Below, piece after piece: positions 12,281-27,669 of a DNA stretch of 64,000 bases. Source of the stretch: Tyto alba (Eukaryota > Chordata > Aves > Strigiformes > Tytonidae); the NCBI RefSeq assembly GCF_018691265.1, contig NW_024881330.1, positions 17,690,886 through 17,754,885 of the forward strand. The letters run 5' to 3'. The translations under genes and the position numbers were made by a program. The notes below the pieces were generated by a model. It worked only from the letters and a program-made list of their open reading frames with translations, did not search any database and was not told the DNA's origin. Positions within the stretch are counted from its first letter, which is position 1; each line of letters opens with the position of its first letter.

Positions 12281-12299
12281 AAAAAAAAAAAAAAAAAAA
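12281..12299 (+). repeat. Poly-A run of 19
   Basis: Nineteen consecutive A. No retrotransposed body is recognisable upstream, so it is best read as a simple repeat rather than a transcript tail. Confidence 0.85.
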
Positions 12300-15200
12300 G
12301 AGAAGATATTTTATCTGGGAACGAGGAAGACAGAGGGTTACTGCTAAGATGTTTTTCAGTGAGTACTATTCTTGCTCTCTAGCCCTTGTTCAAATGCTTA
12401 TGGTTGTTCCCTTAAAGCTGTTGCTTCTGCTTGCTGGTGCGATGTGAGCTGGGGCACTCTAAAGAGAAACCCAGTACAGTGCATTCATTTGCACCAGCTG
12501 CAGAGCTGATGCAATTTTCATTGTGTTTCTCTTGAAGAGCTGGTTAAGCAGTATTGTTATTGCACACTGTTCTCTCCCTCTTCAATATCATCTCTCCAGC
12601 AACTCCACCCTGTGCACATAAAGGACTGATTTTAGGACCTGAGACTCCGTCCTGGGATTCCCTTCATCTCCCTCTCCTACACAGGGAGAGAGCAGCTGAG
12701 CAGCATACTTACCTTCTGCAGCTCTTGGGAGGAACCTGTTAAGGGAGAGGGAGATGAAAAAACAGCTTGATGATCCTGACAATACCAACCAGATGTGATG
12801 GCTTCAGTTAGTACTGATGGAAAATGTTGACAGATTTCTCCCTGCAGTGATGGCCATCTTGCATTCTTCTGTGCATACTACAGTGCTGGCAGCGATAATG
12901 GCAACTCTGTGTTGTAACATGCAAGTAGGAAATGGAGACCAGATGTTATGTGAGTATGCACTGCTCAGATACCTGGCCCTCATCTCCTTCAGAAAAGGCA
13001 GAGGAAAAGAAAGCACTGTGAACCTTACAGGTACAATTACAGGTAAATATTGAAGTTTCTAAGCAATTGCCCACTTTAGCCTGGTTTTTGTCCTTGTCGT
13101 CTTGTGAAGAAAAAAGGCGTTAATATAATTGGAAAGGACTAAACTGCAGATATATCTTAGGCAGGATACCTTTACATGACATTAGGCACCTGCAGAGCAG
13201 GTGTCTAAGTTGATCTGGGTATTTAAATCTGTGTTATAGCCAATGAGGAATATATGGAGTCAGTTTATTTGATTGCAGTGTGATGTATATGACTAAGCAC
13301 TGCTGATTCTGTTGTCCAGCACTCCACTGATAATAACAGAAGCCTTGCTGTTAAGACATTGCAAACACACACATTTAATCAAATTCTGTTCTTTGTATCT
13401 CATTTGTGAGCAGATGAAAGAATACATGTCAATACTGGAACTTAAAGATGACTTAAATCTCTAGACTGCATTGAGCAGTTAAAGGATTCTGGATACACTG
13501 GAAAAGTCATCACTGGACATACAATTAAGGCTGGAAAACAAATCTGCTTTTACAGTAAAACAATATAGAAGTTTGCAAATTTGGCTTTGATCCTAAGTAA
13601 CAACTCAAATGAGACCTGACACCCTAGAAGATACGAGCATGAAGCTGACTTGCAATTAACCTGTGTTGAGTACTCTGCAGGACACATAAACTGGGAGAAT
13701 ACAGAGGACTTAAAATTGAGTTTTGTATAACTCAGTAATTACTGTCAACAGTTAGCTGTTACATGGGATGTCACTTTTAGTTAGACCAGAAGTTTATGTT
13801 GGCTATAAGAAACCTTAATAAAAATGTATTTGGATATACATTCAAATAAGATTTGATTTAACAAATGTTTATTATATGACAAAAAAAAAAAAAAAGAAAG
13901 AAAAGTTATATCCAAACTTTCCAATCAATTCTGCTTCCAACTGCACCAATCATCACTGAACACAGTGCCACACAAGGTGGTCACATCTCCTCTGAGACAG
14001 GTTATCTGATACAGTCAAAGCTTTTTGGCTCTGGTGCAGTCCTCTATCATGTCCCACTTTTCTGGTATTTTTTTTCTGAAGCTTATTCCAAATTATATGT
14101 TCTTGCCTCAGACTGAGCATGATGAAACAATATACTACACATCTGTAGTATGATTCTGCTTGTCACCTAGAGGGACCAAATGATGCTGTTTGCCTTGTAA
14201 TCTAGGGTCTAAACACAGATTTTAAAATATAGTTCCCTGATAGCAAAGAACATTGCCACATGTGTTCTTAAGATTTCTACTGATATTGTGGCTGGTGTGT
14301 TCAATATACCCAGCTCTTCCTCAAAACGGCTGTGAGAAAATATTCATAACCTTTGAAGGAAGTGTCCTCAGGTAATTCTGGAAGGACTTGTGTTTCATTC
14401 CTTTTTTTGGATTCCCTGAATCACACTTTCTACAAGAATTAAATATTTTAATCTTGATATACAACAATGCAAAGCTACTCTCTGACTTCCTAAACTACTA
14501 GAAAAGTCTTCCTTATTATGAACAGTTCCTACACCTTATGCAGGATGAAACTGAGCATTTCCCTATCACAGTGATCAGTGTTGAGTATTAAAAAGAATAT
14601 TTTAGTTTCTTAAAGTATTATAGGTATGTGCTTTGCCTGCCTTAGTATCTATGAATCAGTCTGTCTGGATGCATTCGGACACATGTATATCTACTGAAAT
14701 CAAACATTTTCATAATGTTTCTCATGAAAAAAGGCTCTTTCTATTAGTCTTTGCTCTGTTATAAACAGATATTTTCAATTAGTCCAAATAAGCAGGGAAT
14801 CAGTAACCAACAACGCAATAACATGTCTTTGGTTTAGGAAAAATAAAAGATTTTTTAAAAAAGCTTCTTAATATTTATACTAAGGTGCCCAGAGGATCAA
14901 ATGCTTATCTTTTTTTGATGTTAAAATAAAAATTAAAGTACACAGTTTTTAAAGACTTACAAAAAATGTGCCTCCTACCTGAAAATTTTGTTAGGTAAGA
15001 CACTGCTTTTATCTAATATTTAATAAAGAGAATATGACTGATTCAGCCTCAGAAAGACACAAAGGTCTCTCTTCTCCTTGTTTGAAACTGAACAAGCTTT
15101 AATACTGTACTGAGATTCTTTACTACTGAGAATGTTTCAATGCAGTAGAATTTGTTTCAAAGTAATAATTTTCCTGTTAGAACTAGTTTGTCATGTCAGA

Positions 15201-17296
15201 GGGAATGATTATTCATGATAAGCCAGTGGCACTATTACCAGCAATTTTTAAAAAATGGGGTGTGTTGATTAATTTCAGAAATATTAGATACTGAAAGCAG
15301 ACATCAGTACTGCAGAATGGATGACACACTTGGCGTAACAGTTGCCAAAAGGTGAAATAAGATAAAACCAGAGAGCACATCAATTAAAGACTTAAAGTCA
15401 CACAACTGAATAGAAAGTTATGTGTTTTGCTTACTTGATAAGAAAAGCCACAGGCCCCTGCTGAATATTAATGGATAAGAGGGAGGAACTGAATGTCCAA
15501 GTCTGTGCCTTGGGCTGTTATAAAACAAATCATCATTAAGTCTCAAGAAATAATTAGCAACAGGGTTTTGGTTTGGTTTGGTTTTGTGCTGATATAAGAT
15601 GAAACCCAAGAAAACAGACTCAGACCGGACATCTACATTTTTCTCATACATAAGGTGTTTGCATGGGTATAGTAACAGTGTAATAGTATGTAAGAGACAT
15701 TTTTGATTATGTAATACCTAGCACATTAATTAATGTCTGTCCAAATTCCAATCAGTAGATATTGCAAAAAGCAAGTAATATGCCAAATTCCTTTGTCCCA
15801 TACAAATGAACATACAGACATCTAGCCAACAATAAAATCTCAGTATTTACAAGAATAATTTATTAAAATACAATGGTATGACTATTCTCTCAAACAGTTT
15901 TACATGACAAGTTAAACTATGCCATCCAAGTCAGAACTATTTACCTAAATATTTTTGCTTCTTATATTTGTGACTTCAGTGCTGTGCTGTTTGCCTTTAT
16001 TGGTTTTCTTTCTCTCATTAAACATTTTCATATATTCCTTTCCTATAGAAATTCTTCAGTCTGTCTTTTTTTTCTTTCCATATAATTTTCAGTTATTGTT
16101 TTAGTGATATCAATAAATGAGGTCTCATTAAAAATCTTATTAACTGAGATATCTCAGTGACTAAAAATGTTCTTCTTTTCGACTTAGTTTTGATTTTGCC
16201 TCAATCTATACTGCATCAACTGACTACTGAAATGTATATTCTCTTTTATGATTAAAAAAACCATATTTATGACACGTAGAAAAAAGTACGTGTTAATACT
16301 TTGACCTACTGCAAATTCAGGAATGTGCAATGAGAATTCATTAAAAATCAAAAAGTGATCAGAACTGACAATCTGAAAAATTACCTTTGCATTCAGACAC
16401 ATGAAAACATTGGAAAAATCAAAACTGTGTAGATTCATAGATGAAAAGAAAGATTTTTTTGGCTGCTTCATTCAACAGTTACTTTTTTTTAGAAAGCTTA
16501 TGAGTAAATGAAGGCAGAATTCGTTTATGTTTTTTAAAAAGATCTGTGCTAGTTCTTGAGGAAATCCTATTACAACATAAATTATTTTAAGAAGTGGACA
16601 TAAAACATTGTTCTTCAAAAGACTAATCTTTCTGGTTGGTCTAGTGTTCTTTATGTCTGGGGGTTTTACAAAACCCCTGGATACCTTAATACAGACACTT
16701 CAGTTTAATAAAGCATCATTAAAATCACAAATAGGTTTTTGTTTGTTTTTTAAAAATTATACCTCTTCTGAAGGTAATCCCTGTGGGTGAATGAGAAGAC
16801 TTTCTAGGTTATTTAAATCTGAAGCAATCTAAACTGCCATAGAACATTGTCTTATTTTTTTGAAAGAAGGAACCAGAATATAGGAAAACCATCTGTGATA
16901 GTGTACAGTAAATACTGAGCCATTGCTATGATCAATTTATATTGGCAGAAACCTAAAAGAGAGCCTTAATTTTGTTCTGATTTTCCAAGCACTGAATCTT
17001 CAGAGCATTTTCTAATCTTGAAGTCACTTCAAACCAGCATCATATTTATTTGATAATATTTATTTCCTATCTGAATGCTTACTGGAACTTTTTTCATCAT
17101 TCTGTGTTTTCTTATCCCTTCTCTCCCCTCCCTTTTTGAGTTTGACTAAATCCATGATGTTTTAGAAGGATTATGGGAACAGGTTTTTTTCTTTCTCTAA
17201 AGCGATACACTAATTTCAACAGGTTACTTACATTTGCAATAATCTGTCAGTTATATGAAACTGCTACAAGTTTTCAAACTACCAAATGTAATATAC

Positions 17297-17346
17297 TGTA
17301 ATTGTGGTTTTCTTTTCTTTTTTCTTTCTTTTTTTTTTTTTTTTTT
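17297..17346 (+). repeat. T/C-rich low-complexity tract
   Basis: An irregular polypyrimidine stretch of TTTTC units ending in about 18 T. It resembles a splice-type polypyrimidine tract, but no exon follows it. Confidence 0.75.
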
Positions 17347-20300
17347 CCCTTACTAGATTAAGTCTCTGTGTAAATCTCGTTAGAGAGGTCTGGATCCTAG
17401 ATTTTAATGAACTAGATATATAATGACAGAGGTTTCCTGTGTATGTCAATGGGATTTAAATTTAAGGAATTCAAGTCAGTATTATATTGACTGTTCTACT
17501 GTTACATTGCAATTAGTGTGAAAACTGTAGTTAAGGTTTTCAGACATATGAACTTTAATTTAAAATTGTAGTACTAAATGTATGTTAATTGCTTCAGAAT
17601 TTACTTTTTTATTTTATTTGTGTTATTATGTGACTGTTTCCCTTATTTAAGAATTCTGATATTTACCAATTTAATAATATTGCTAATTAATAATTCTGCT
17701 GTGGACAACTTAATTTACTCTTTTTATTTTTTCCAAATGTAACTTTTCCAAGCCCTGTTATTTACTTATATCCTAGAGACACAAAGACCTGTAATTTGCA
17801 GCAAAATATTTTATTTACCAACATTTTAAATATAATAACAAATAAATACAATGGTAATGAAGCTTTAGAAGCAATATATTGCATGGATTCAAATAAATTA
17901 TAAACTATTTCAGATGTTTTAGTCTGACCTGCTCCTGCAGTGAGTTTATCTTACTACTGTCTTTCATGCTGTTCACATGGAAAGGTCTGACTGCTTACCA
18001 GCACATTTTAATGAAAAGAGAATTTTGCTCTAAGGTACGTTATCTGAAAATCAATTAGGAAGTCTATGCAAATTTAGACTTGTTATTTCTGAAAGAACAG
18101 AAAAGCTTCAAAATGTTATTGGCAGATCATCATATTCTGGGAGTGGTTTTCCTTGCCATTTTGACTTGCTAAGTGGTGATTCTAACCTAACTTAAAAAAT
18201 AACCTAATTTAATTATGAAATTAATAGTTTCTCAGATCGCACATTAAAAAAAAAGACAACAAAGGAAACAGTACGAAACCTTTGGACATGTGGTTAGCTT
18301 TGCAGAAAAGGGAATGGTGAAAAGTAAATGTAAATTCACTTTTCAGGTGGAAGAACTGCAGAAAGAGTAGGTAGAAGAAGAAGAGTGCAGGGTCAGAGTA
18401 CTAATGAAGGCACTTTTCACATTAGTTCTCCTAAAATGAGGAAGTCATAGCTCAAAATGCTTATTCTTAAACACAGGAGAGAGAATAAGGGTGGCTGAAT
18501 GCCACTGAGACCAGAAATTCTATTATTTGAAATCCAAATTATCTTAAAAAAAACCCTAAAAATCTTTAATATCTATCTATAATCTCCCCAAACATAAGAA
18601 ATCTGATTTCCCTGTACGTCTGGCAGTGCTAGCATGTGTGAGGGGTATTAGATATGGCAGGCTTTCAATCTCAGAGAGGATTTTTAATTCGTTCTGTGAT
18701 GAGATTCCAAATGTCCTCTCTTGTTTTTATGTCTAGTTCAATTGCCCAGATGTTTGTCACATCTGAGATTACCCTTCTCTGGCTGCATGAGCAAGGAGAC
18801 AGTTATTATGGAACAGATGATCCCTTGTCTACGAGGCATTTGACATATTACATGAGGAATAGAAGTCTTGAAATATTCTTAGCAGGAAAGTTAATTACAT
18901 ACTGAGGATAAAATCTTGAGTGTACTTCAGCTAACTGTTCAAACCAGACTTTCATCTGTGGTGGTTGTAGCAATGCTTTTAAAATAGAAGCAGAAGGCTA
19001 CTCCCTGTCAAAGAGTTATTTTCAGGCCAAAATAATTAAGCGCCAAGGGTAAGGAAAAAAACCTGTATTTTGCTGTGAAAGTGGTAATCTTCTTCTGGTG
19101 AATAACTTACAGGGTGTAGATTTATGTTACATCTTTTTTAAAGTTCTTATAAGGTGGGTGACACTACTGAAGTTACAGCCTTTTTGTTTTCAGATATAGG
19201 AAATGGTTAGCAATTTTCTGTTATAGAGCAAGAAATATACACAATGACAATAAATACTTATTTCAATATACGTAATAAAAATGTTATGGATGCTTTTATT
19301 AAATGAGATATAGTTTATTTTACCACCCTGCCACTTGACTTCTTCTGCTCCTCGGGATGGATTCCATGTGAACATTAGCAGTCCTGCTGTTATTTACACC
19401 TTGTTTCTTAAAAGAAGAAACATGCTCAATACTGACACGAGGGGACGGAATCTTCTGTCCCTCTTCCAGTTTTCACAGCTGAAACAAGTGGAAGACAGCA
19501 CTAAAATATTTATGATCCTCTTTCAGAGAAGGTGGCTGAAACAGAGTTAAGAAATTACTCTTTGGAGAAAAACCAGTACTTCAGAAAGTTCTTCAAATGC
19601 AGTGATAATTACTTTACAGTGATAGCTTATTTTTGGCTGGTATTCTGTACCAGTTCCACTGAGCTTGTTATAGGGTTTCCAGCCAACCCTACCAAATGAT
19701 TAGAAAAGTAATTTTGGCACCTTGTTATAACTTCTGCAAGGGCAAGACAATCTATCTTACACAACTATTTGCAAAGAAGTAATCTATCTTTTCTCATAAC
19801 CTTAAAATGATATAAATCATAAAGTCTTAAAACAAGCTTCTTTTGAACATTTTATAATGTCTATATATTGGCACAATTTCCAGTAAGCTGAGCAGACAAT
19901 AAGCATTCAACTATCTTGTTTGTGAAAATAAATGCTTTTAAGAACATACTGAAAAGAAATGACAATTTAGTTAAGAAATCCTAAATTTCTTGGAAATCAT
20001 AAGAGCTGATTTTCAGAGGTGCTACAATGTTGTTCTTCCATTGTACACTTCACAAACACAGGATTTTTAGGTTTTTTTACAAGACTTTATTAGGCATGTC
20101 TGGAGTTTGTCTAGACTAAAGAAACTAGTCTAAATCGCGGAAATAAGCATTATATGTAAAAAAAAAAAGAAGGATTGACAAAAATAGAAAAAAAAAATCA
20201 ACCCACAGAGATATACATAACCACAACAGAAAAAGTTATTATTACTTTGGCAACTTAAAAAAGAATAAAATCACATAATTTGTCTGTGGTTTGTTTTTTT

Positions 20301-23300
20301 AAAATGGTCAGGTGAAATATTAAATGTAGACTTTGCTCAGCTGGTAGAAATCTCATTGTAAAAACTGCTATTGGAAATGAGATGGAAGTGAGAAGGATTC
20401 TTTGAAATAGAGAGTATTGGGTTAAACAGGCATAGAGGTCTGTATGAATATAAGATAGACATTTCTGAAACAGTAGCAGCTCTAATGCCTTGTAGCTGGT
20501 ATGGATACCTACCCCACTTCAAACTACTACGCAGGATCAGAGTACTTTTGTTCTGGTGTTCTGTGGTGCAGGGCTGCTGCTGGTATTTACACCTTGCATG
20601 TACAGGAGGAAAATGAGACTCAGCAAGAACCAGAGGGTTATAATGTTCTGGTAGGAATGGACACCAGTGAGAGTCCTTAGTGTAAAAGTCACCAGTCACA
20701 CCTGTTATGAAAGCACCATAAAGAAAGAAAGAAGTATGCAAGATGTTGGACATTTGAGGGAAGCAGAGAAAAAGGTGGAAGGAACTAAATCCAGTACATT
20801 AAAGGAGGGAATTATCTTGCATGATTATACTGATGTGAAAAAAGTCAATAAACTTTATGTTGGAAGATAAGGTTAGAGAAAGGAGTCTTATTTTATTCAG
20901 AAAAGAGGCTTATGGGGAAATGGAAAACTATGAATGGATGAGAACTAAAACATGACAAGAAGGCACAAAAAGGTAAATTTCAAACATAGTCCAAAGTAAA
21001 ATACAGTCATTGCATCTGTTGAGATCTTCCTCTTCATTTTGTAAATAGGATCAAAGATTTTGGTGTAAGGTAGGTCAGAACAATTAAAATGATAGAGAAG
21101 CTGAGATGGTTTAGAAAGAAAGATAGTGTATATATTTTCCAAAAATGGAAAGGACTAATAGGAAGGAGAAAAGGCTTTATGAAATAGGGAAAGGTTCACA
21201 TCACTGTGAAATCTGTCACTGTAGAATTCCAACAGGTTCTTTGCAGTGCTACGAAACACATGTGAGAGTATATGAAACTACAAAAACAAGAGGTTTCACA
21301 AACAGGGCTATGGGGGAGAATAAAGAAACAAGAAGGATCAACACACAGGCACCATAAAAACAAAGGTAATGATAATGCAAATCAACAGAAAGAGTATCCA
21401 GCAGAAAAGAAAATTAGAACAATCCTTACTGATTTATGGTCACAGTGAAAATTAACTGGTCCTTGCTGCAAAAGGCAGTCAAATGATCAAAGATCACAAA
21501 TAGAAAAAGGTGTTGCAGAAACATGAAAAGAGCAGGACAGACAGTGAGTAAAGTTGATGAATTCTGAATGGAAGAGGACCATCATCTAAGGTGAAAGAAC
21601 AATTTTGCTAATAGGTAGATTGCACAAAATAAAGGGAAATGAACATGGATGACATGTCTAAAGAATACTTTAAGATACTACTGACTTTAAGTTGGATGCA
21701 AGTGGAAGACATGAAAGATCAGGATATCGGAAGAGATATAGAAGAAAAAAGTATCATGTGAACAGCTCATCTTCCATTTTCTCAGTTTGCTCTTAAATGA
21801 CAGCAAGTATTAGATACCTCTTTAAAAGGAAATACACAAGCAACTTAGAATGTGTGAGTATGTTAATCAATGTAGACACAACAGAATTATCTTATGGTGA
21901 TGACTAATACTAAAGAATATATTACACAAAAAAGATGAGACAAAAGGTGTGGAGTACTTGCAAAGTGAGAGTTGTGGAAATATGTTATTAAGCAGTATAG
22001 TTGAATGGTCAGGAAGAAAAGAAAAAGCAAAAGGCAATCTTATAGTGTACTGAGTGAGTATAGTTATGGTACATCCAAGGGCAAGGGGTATGGATAAGGC
22101 ATAAGTATTATTTGCTTTGTTAGAAGGCAATGAAAGTTGAATACATAGATTAAGTAAGAACTGATGTTACTGATGCTTACTGATACCCTACAGTGAATCA
22201 AAGGATGACTGAAACCAGAAAGAGAAGAAGTGTTTTCTGATTTCAATAAATATTTGTCCATGTAAAATTGATGAGACTTAAACATCTGAATTTTAAATTC
22301 TGGTAGAAAACAACACAATGGAAACTGAATCATATTAACTATTAAGAGATTATCATCAATGGTGTTTATCTTCACATTTACTTCAGCAAGCATTTTTTTT
22401 CTAGCGTAACTTCAAGCTTTTCAAAATTCTTTATCTCATGCTTTGAAACAAACATTCTCTTTAATAAAAAACAGTTTGCAAGTAAATTCTGTTTTGAATA
22501 CTAGTTCTGAAATCTAGATGAAAAAGATCACAGTATATGTTACCACTTACTTCACCATGAATTTTGCCTTGTGAAAATAAATGTCATGTTTTCAACATTT
22601 GATCAGACCAGCCAGTTAATGCACCTTGTCTATTTTGAATGTAACCAGGTTGGTCTGCCAAGGTGAAGAGCATTACAGAATGGATTAACATATGAAAGTA
22701 GATATTAGAGTGCATGTTGTATGGATTCTGTTGGCATGAATGTTTATTTTACAGACTAAAAAGTAGACCTATCAAAATCAAGCTTCATTGTTGTATTTTT
22801 TTTTTTTCCATTCTTGGAATTAAAAATATATCTTCTGACACATGCATAGCTGTGTTTCATTTTGCTAGTCATTGTTGAAAAAACAATTTATATCATCTTG
22901 CAGCATATGAGTAATTCTCTTTTGTTACAGTTTGGATATGGAGTAAGAGGAGAAAGTGGAACTCCTGTATGACATGGAAGTTTATATTTCATATATATGT
23001 ATGAATAGGAACAATTATTGGAACCAACATGAAGCATTACATTCTTCAATAAGTAGTGTGTTATCTCACAAGGCCCTTTCTCATTGTTTTGGCTCTGTTC
23101 TTTTTTTGGAAAAATATAATGTTATTTTCATCACAGAGGACCGATCATTTGAGTTTTTCTTTATAGCTTGCATTGAATTAACAGAATAGTACATATGTAA
23201 TTGATACCTCTTCTGACTTAGATACAGCAACAGTGACACAGCTTCTGAATCATGGAGCTGTATTATGACATTGAGCCAGAGTTCATGCTGATTCCCACAT

Positions 23301-24728
23301 TTGGTCTGGAGAGATGCATAGAAATTAACAGTGTATGCTATTTTATTTACAAGTCTCTCTCTAAATTTTTTCTCTAATTGAACTGAAGTAGGCCTCAGCA
23401 AGAGATTTCTAGGAAAATTAAATTGATAAATATATACACTCTTAGATATTTTCAAAGTCTTATTCCAGTAACTATATTTGGCAGGAGGTGCTAGATTTCT
23501 AGGATGAAGACCTTATGATGAGTAAATAGTTTAGTTTTGTAAAGTGACTTGTGCACAAACAATATTCCAAAAGATTTTTAAGGTGCTAAATAAAACAGCT
23601 GAGCTTAAATAATAAATAATAACACATAAAGGAGATTTTAAAATAGTTTGAGTATATGAGGGAGATGCAGAAAGACAGAAATAAACCATATTTCTAGCAA
23701 TGAAGGTTGATAACATATGAAAGTGTGTAGGCACTGATATGAAAATGAATTCTCTAAGCTAATTTGCAGTAGAAAATAAAATTTGCAATACATGTCAGAT
23801 GAAGCAAACAAAGCCCTAATTACTTTATAGGAGGATCTTCCATTTACTCACTGTCCTATCTATCTATGATATACTGATATTTGTAGTAAAAGTGTAATCA
23901 CAGTTCATAAGAGGCATCTTTTCTCACCATTGGAGATTATGAAAAAGCCAAGATAAAAATATTGGATGTATCCCTCTTCTGTTGTCAAGAAAAGTTACTT
24001 TACAGTGTAGCAATACCAAATGTAAAATCTTAAGGGATTTCTGCTTAGAACTTCAGAGGGTCTCTGCATGTTTAAATGCTCAACACAAAGACAAGCTTGT
24101 GAATATGCCATAAAGATGATTTAATGAGCTCAAACATATACATGTGTGTATAATTAAGGAGATGGCATCTGGTTTGTTTGTTTGTAGTTATTAAATTTAT
24201 ATCATCTTTCTCTGAAAGAGCATGCTGAGCAACTGAGTGCTTTGTGCTTTCTCTTAGTTGATGAAATCCCCCCACTAGCAGAGGGTTCCTGCTCTGAGCA
24301 TGCCTGGGGAAGAGAAGCTTCAGGGGTGCAAAAGGCAAAGCAGGAAGACTGATCTAATATTTAAGGAATAAGAGAGCAGAAATCCTGGAGAGGAGATGTA
24401 GACCTACAGTCAGACTGCAAAGCTGGTGGAAAGAAAAAGAATATCCTAAGGACCTAGAGAAGTTAGGAACTGTTGTAACTGAGCATTGGGACTGAGAGCA
24501 AGAATATAGAAAAGGACCCGCCCTGCCAGGACACAGTGGCTTGGGGGAGATCTTTTTATAATTACTCGTTTTCTATTTTTTCCCAGAAAATTGTTTTTCT
24601 ATATAAAAAGAAAATTGCTTATAGTCCAAGAAAATTTGGCTTTTGAATATATGGGCCATTTCTGACATTTGGGGATATTCATGTTAAAAAGGATCTATTG
24701 GCAGATCCACCTTTCAGCTTTGGCCTAC

Positions 24729-25323
24729 TGTACTGATGTGGGCTGGAATAGAGTTAATTTTCTTCATAACAGATCCCATGATATTATATTTTGGATTTGT
24801 GACCAAAACAGTGTTGATAACAGAAGGTTGTTTTACTTATTGCTGAACAGTGCTTACACAGCGCCAAGGTCTCTGTTTCTCATGCTGCCCTCTGCCCCAG
24901 CAAATAGGCTGGAGATGGGCAAGAAATTGGGAGGGGACACCGCCAGGACAGCTGGCCCCAAGTGACCAAAGGAAAATTCCATACCATATGACATCATGTT
25001 GAGTGATAAAAAACAAGGCAAAGAAGGAGGAAGGGGGGATATTCAGGGTTATGGCGTTTGTCTTCCCATTTAACTGTTAGGCGTGATGGAGCCCTACTTT
25101 CCTGGAAGTGGCTAAACAACTGCCTGCTGAAGTAGCCGATGAATTCCTTATCTGCTTTGCTTACTCGTACAGCTTTTGCTGTACCTATTAAACTGTCTTC
25201 ATGTCAACCCACAGATTTTCTCAGTTTAAACCTTTCCAATTTTCTCCCCCATCCCACCAGGAGGGAGTGAGTGTGCAGCTGTGTGGGGCTTAGCTGGCTA
25301 CTGGGGTTAAACAACAACACCCA
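24729..25323 (+). mobile_element. Solo LTR, avian ERVL-like family, sense, 5-bp target duplication
   Basis: This is an LTR with TG...CA ends, starting TGTACTGATGTGGGCTGG at 24729 and ending near TTAAACAACAACACCCA at 25323. The five bases CCTAC lie immediately before it (24724-24728) and immediately after it (25324-25328), the target-site duplication left by integration. A 5-bp duplication is typical of the ERVL class. It shares its first 100 bases or so (GGATAGAGTTAATTTTCTTC type), the CCAGGACAGCTG core and the 3' part (ATTAAACTGTCTTCATGTCAACCCAC; poly-A signal ATTAAA 25187-25192) with the LTRs at 34189 and 49605. Its middle differs, and its TATA position is degraded (GATAAAAA near 25005). 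No internal retroviral genes remain. It lies about 660 bp upstream of the exon at 25987. Confidence 0.88.
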
Positions 25324-26210
<887 letters not shown>

Positions 26211-27061
26211 TAAAGAATAAACATTAAAATGTAACTTGTATTCATATCTTAAAAATATCTTAGAAAATACTTATAGTTAATATTTTAAAATTATATATTA
26301 TTTCTTATTTGGATATTAAAGTCCACTTTCCTTAATTAATCATAAATGTCTTAAAATCCTGTATGATGTGCTTTAATTCTAGTTAAAGTGTTAAAATCAA
26401 TTTAGCCCTCACAAAATTTGTCTCAACAAAACTTAATTAATTAAGAAGCAAATGCTTATGGATAAATTAAATATAAAGTGAATATGAAATTGTGGAGGTC
26501 TCAGTTTGGATGATCTAGTAGTGGTGGAAATTTTGTAATCTTTGCAACAGTAGGCTTTTGTGAGAGATCAGAAAAAGATAACATATTTAAGGTGAAAGAA
26601 TAGGTAATTTTTTTGCAATTGTGTGTGAACATCTTCTAAAACAAAGGGATTACATGAGTGAAACAGTTTAACAAGTCAAGAATGTGATGAGTCACAGAAC
26701 ATTTTTTATCAGTGTCTGCTTCAGAGTCATGGACCAGATGCGTAGTTCTGGAAGGTTGCAGCTTGAGGGATACGTAATAATTCTGCAATAGAAACAGCTA
26801 TATTATCCATACATTTGCTAGTTATCTTTATTATCATCTATATTGACTTCTGTAAGTCAAGTTGTCATCTACCTTTAGCGCAGTCCCACACAACACCCTT
26901 GTTGCTAAATAGGAGACAGATGGATTTGATGGGTGGACTGTTTGATGGCTAAAGCATTGGGTAGATGGACACATCCAAAGAGTTGCAGTCAACGGATTGG
27001 AGATGCTGTTGGAGATGTAATGTAATGGAGATCACTAATAGATATCCTTCAGGGGTCCATA

Positions 27062-27466
27062 TTGAGACCAATACTATTCAATTCCTTTTTTAATGACATG
27101 GAGTGTAGGACTGAGTGGACCCTCAGCAAGTTCATGGATGACACCAAGTTAAGTGGTGTGGTTTATTTGCTTAAGGGAAGGGGTACCATCCAGAAGGACA
27201 CTGGCAGGCTTGAGGAGTGGGCCTGTGAGAACCTCATGAAGTTCAACGAGGTCAAGGGAAACATACTGCACCTGGGTCAGGGCAATCCTCAGCACCAATA
27301 CAGTCTGGGGGATGAATGGATTAAGAGCAGTCTTGAAGAGAAGGACTTGGTTGGTTGGTTGATGAGAAGCTTAACGTGGCCCAACGATGTACGTTTGCAG
27401 CCCAGAAAGCCAACTGTATCTTGGACTGTGTCAAAAGTATCATGGCCACCAGGTCGAGGGAGGTGA
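27062..27466 (+). pseudogene. CR1 reverse transcriptase remnant retaining the DD catalytic pair
   Basis: A 134-codon frame in the CR1 copy with an LFNSFFNDM-type segment, then FMDDTKLSG, where both catalytic aspartates survive although Ala is replaced by Met, and LMKFNEVKGNILHLG. The frame ends at a frameshift, and the C-terminal part continues in the frame 27355-27669 (ANCILDCVKSIMATRSREVI). It is not intact. Confidence 0.85.
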
Positions 27467-27669
27467 TTCTTTCACTCTGCTCTGCCCTCGTGAGATCTCA
27501 TTTGCAGTACTGTGTCCAGCTCTGGAGCCCCCAACAGAAGAAGGACATGGACCTGCTCGAGCAGGTCCACAGAAGGGCCATGAAGATGATCAGAGGGCTG
27601 GAACAGTTGTTCTATGAAGACAGACTGAATGACTCAGAGGTGTTTAACCTGGAGAAGAGGAGTCTTTGA
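27355..27669 (+). pseudogene. CR1 ORF2 C-terminal remnant
   Basis: This 104-codon frame continues the RT of the copy at 26830 after a frameshift. It carries KANCILDCVKSIMATRSREVI, SALVRSHLQYCVQLWSPQQKKD and EQVHRRAMKMIRGLEQLFYEDRL, the standard C-terminal series of CR1 ORF2. It stops early relative to a full-length ORF2. Confidence 0.85.

Larger units (their letters stand above)
8191..24728. other. Plain intron with no recognisable gene or repeat body
   Basis: About 16.5 kb of AT-rich sequence without any interspersed repeat I can name and without an exon-like open frame bounded by splice signals. Simple tracts are an A19 run (12281-12299), a T/C-rich tract near 17297-17346, and short A and T runs. 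The block at 12550-13050 is somewhat more GC-rich than its surroundings but shows no coding signature. Several 60-140 codon open frames here have no recognisable domain and unbiased composition, and I treat them as chance. Confidence 0.6.

Noticed and set aside
20337..20753. 138-codon reverse-strand frame
   Set aside because: No recognisable domain, unbiased composition, no splice context and no repeat match I can name. Treated as chance.
22064..22393. 109-codon reverse-strand frame
   Set aside because: No domain or conserved motif; AT-rich intron composition.
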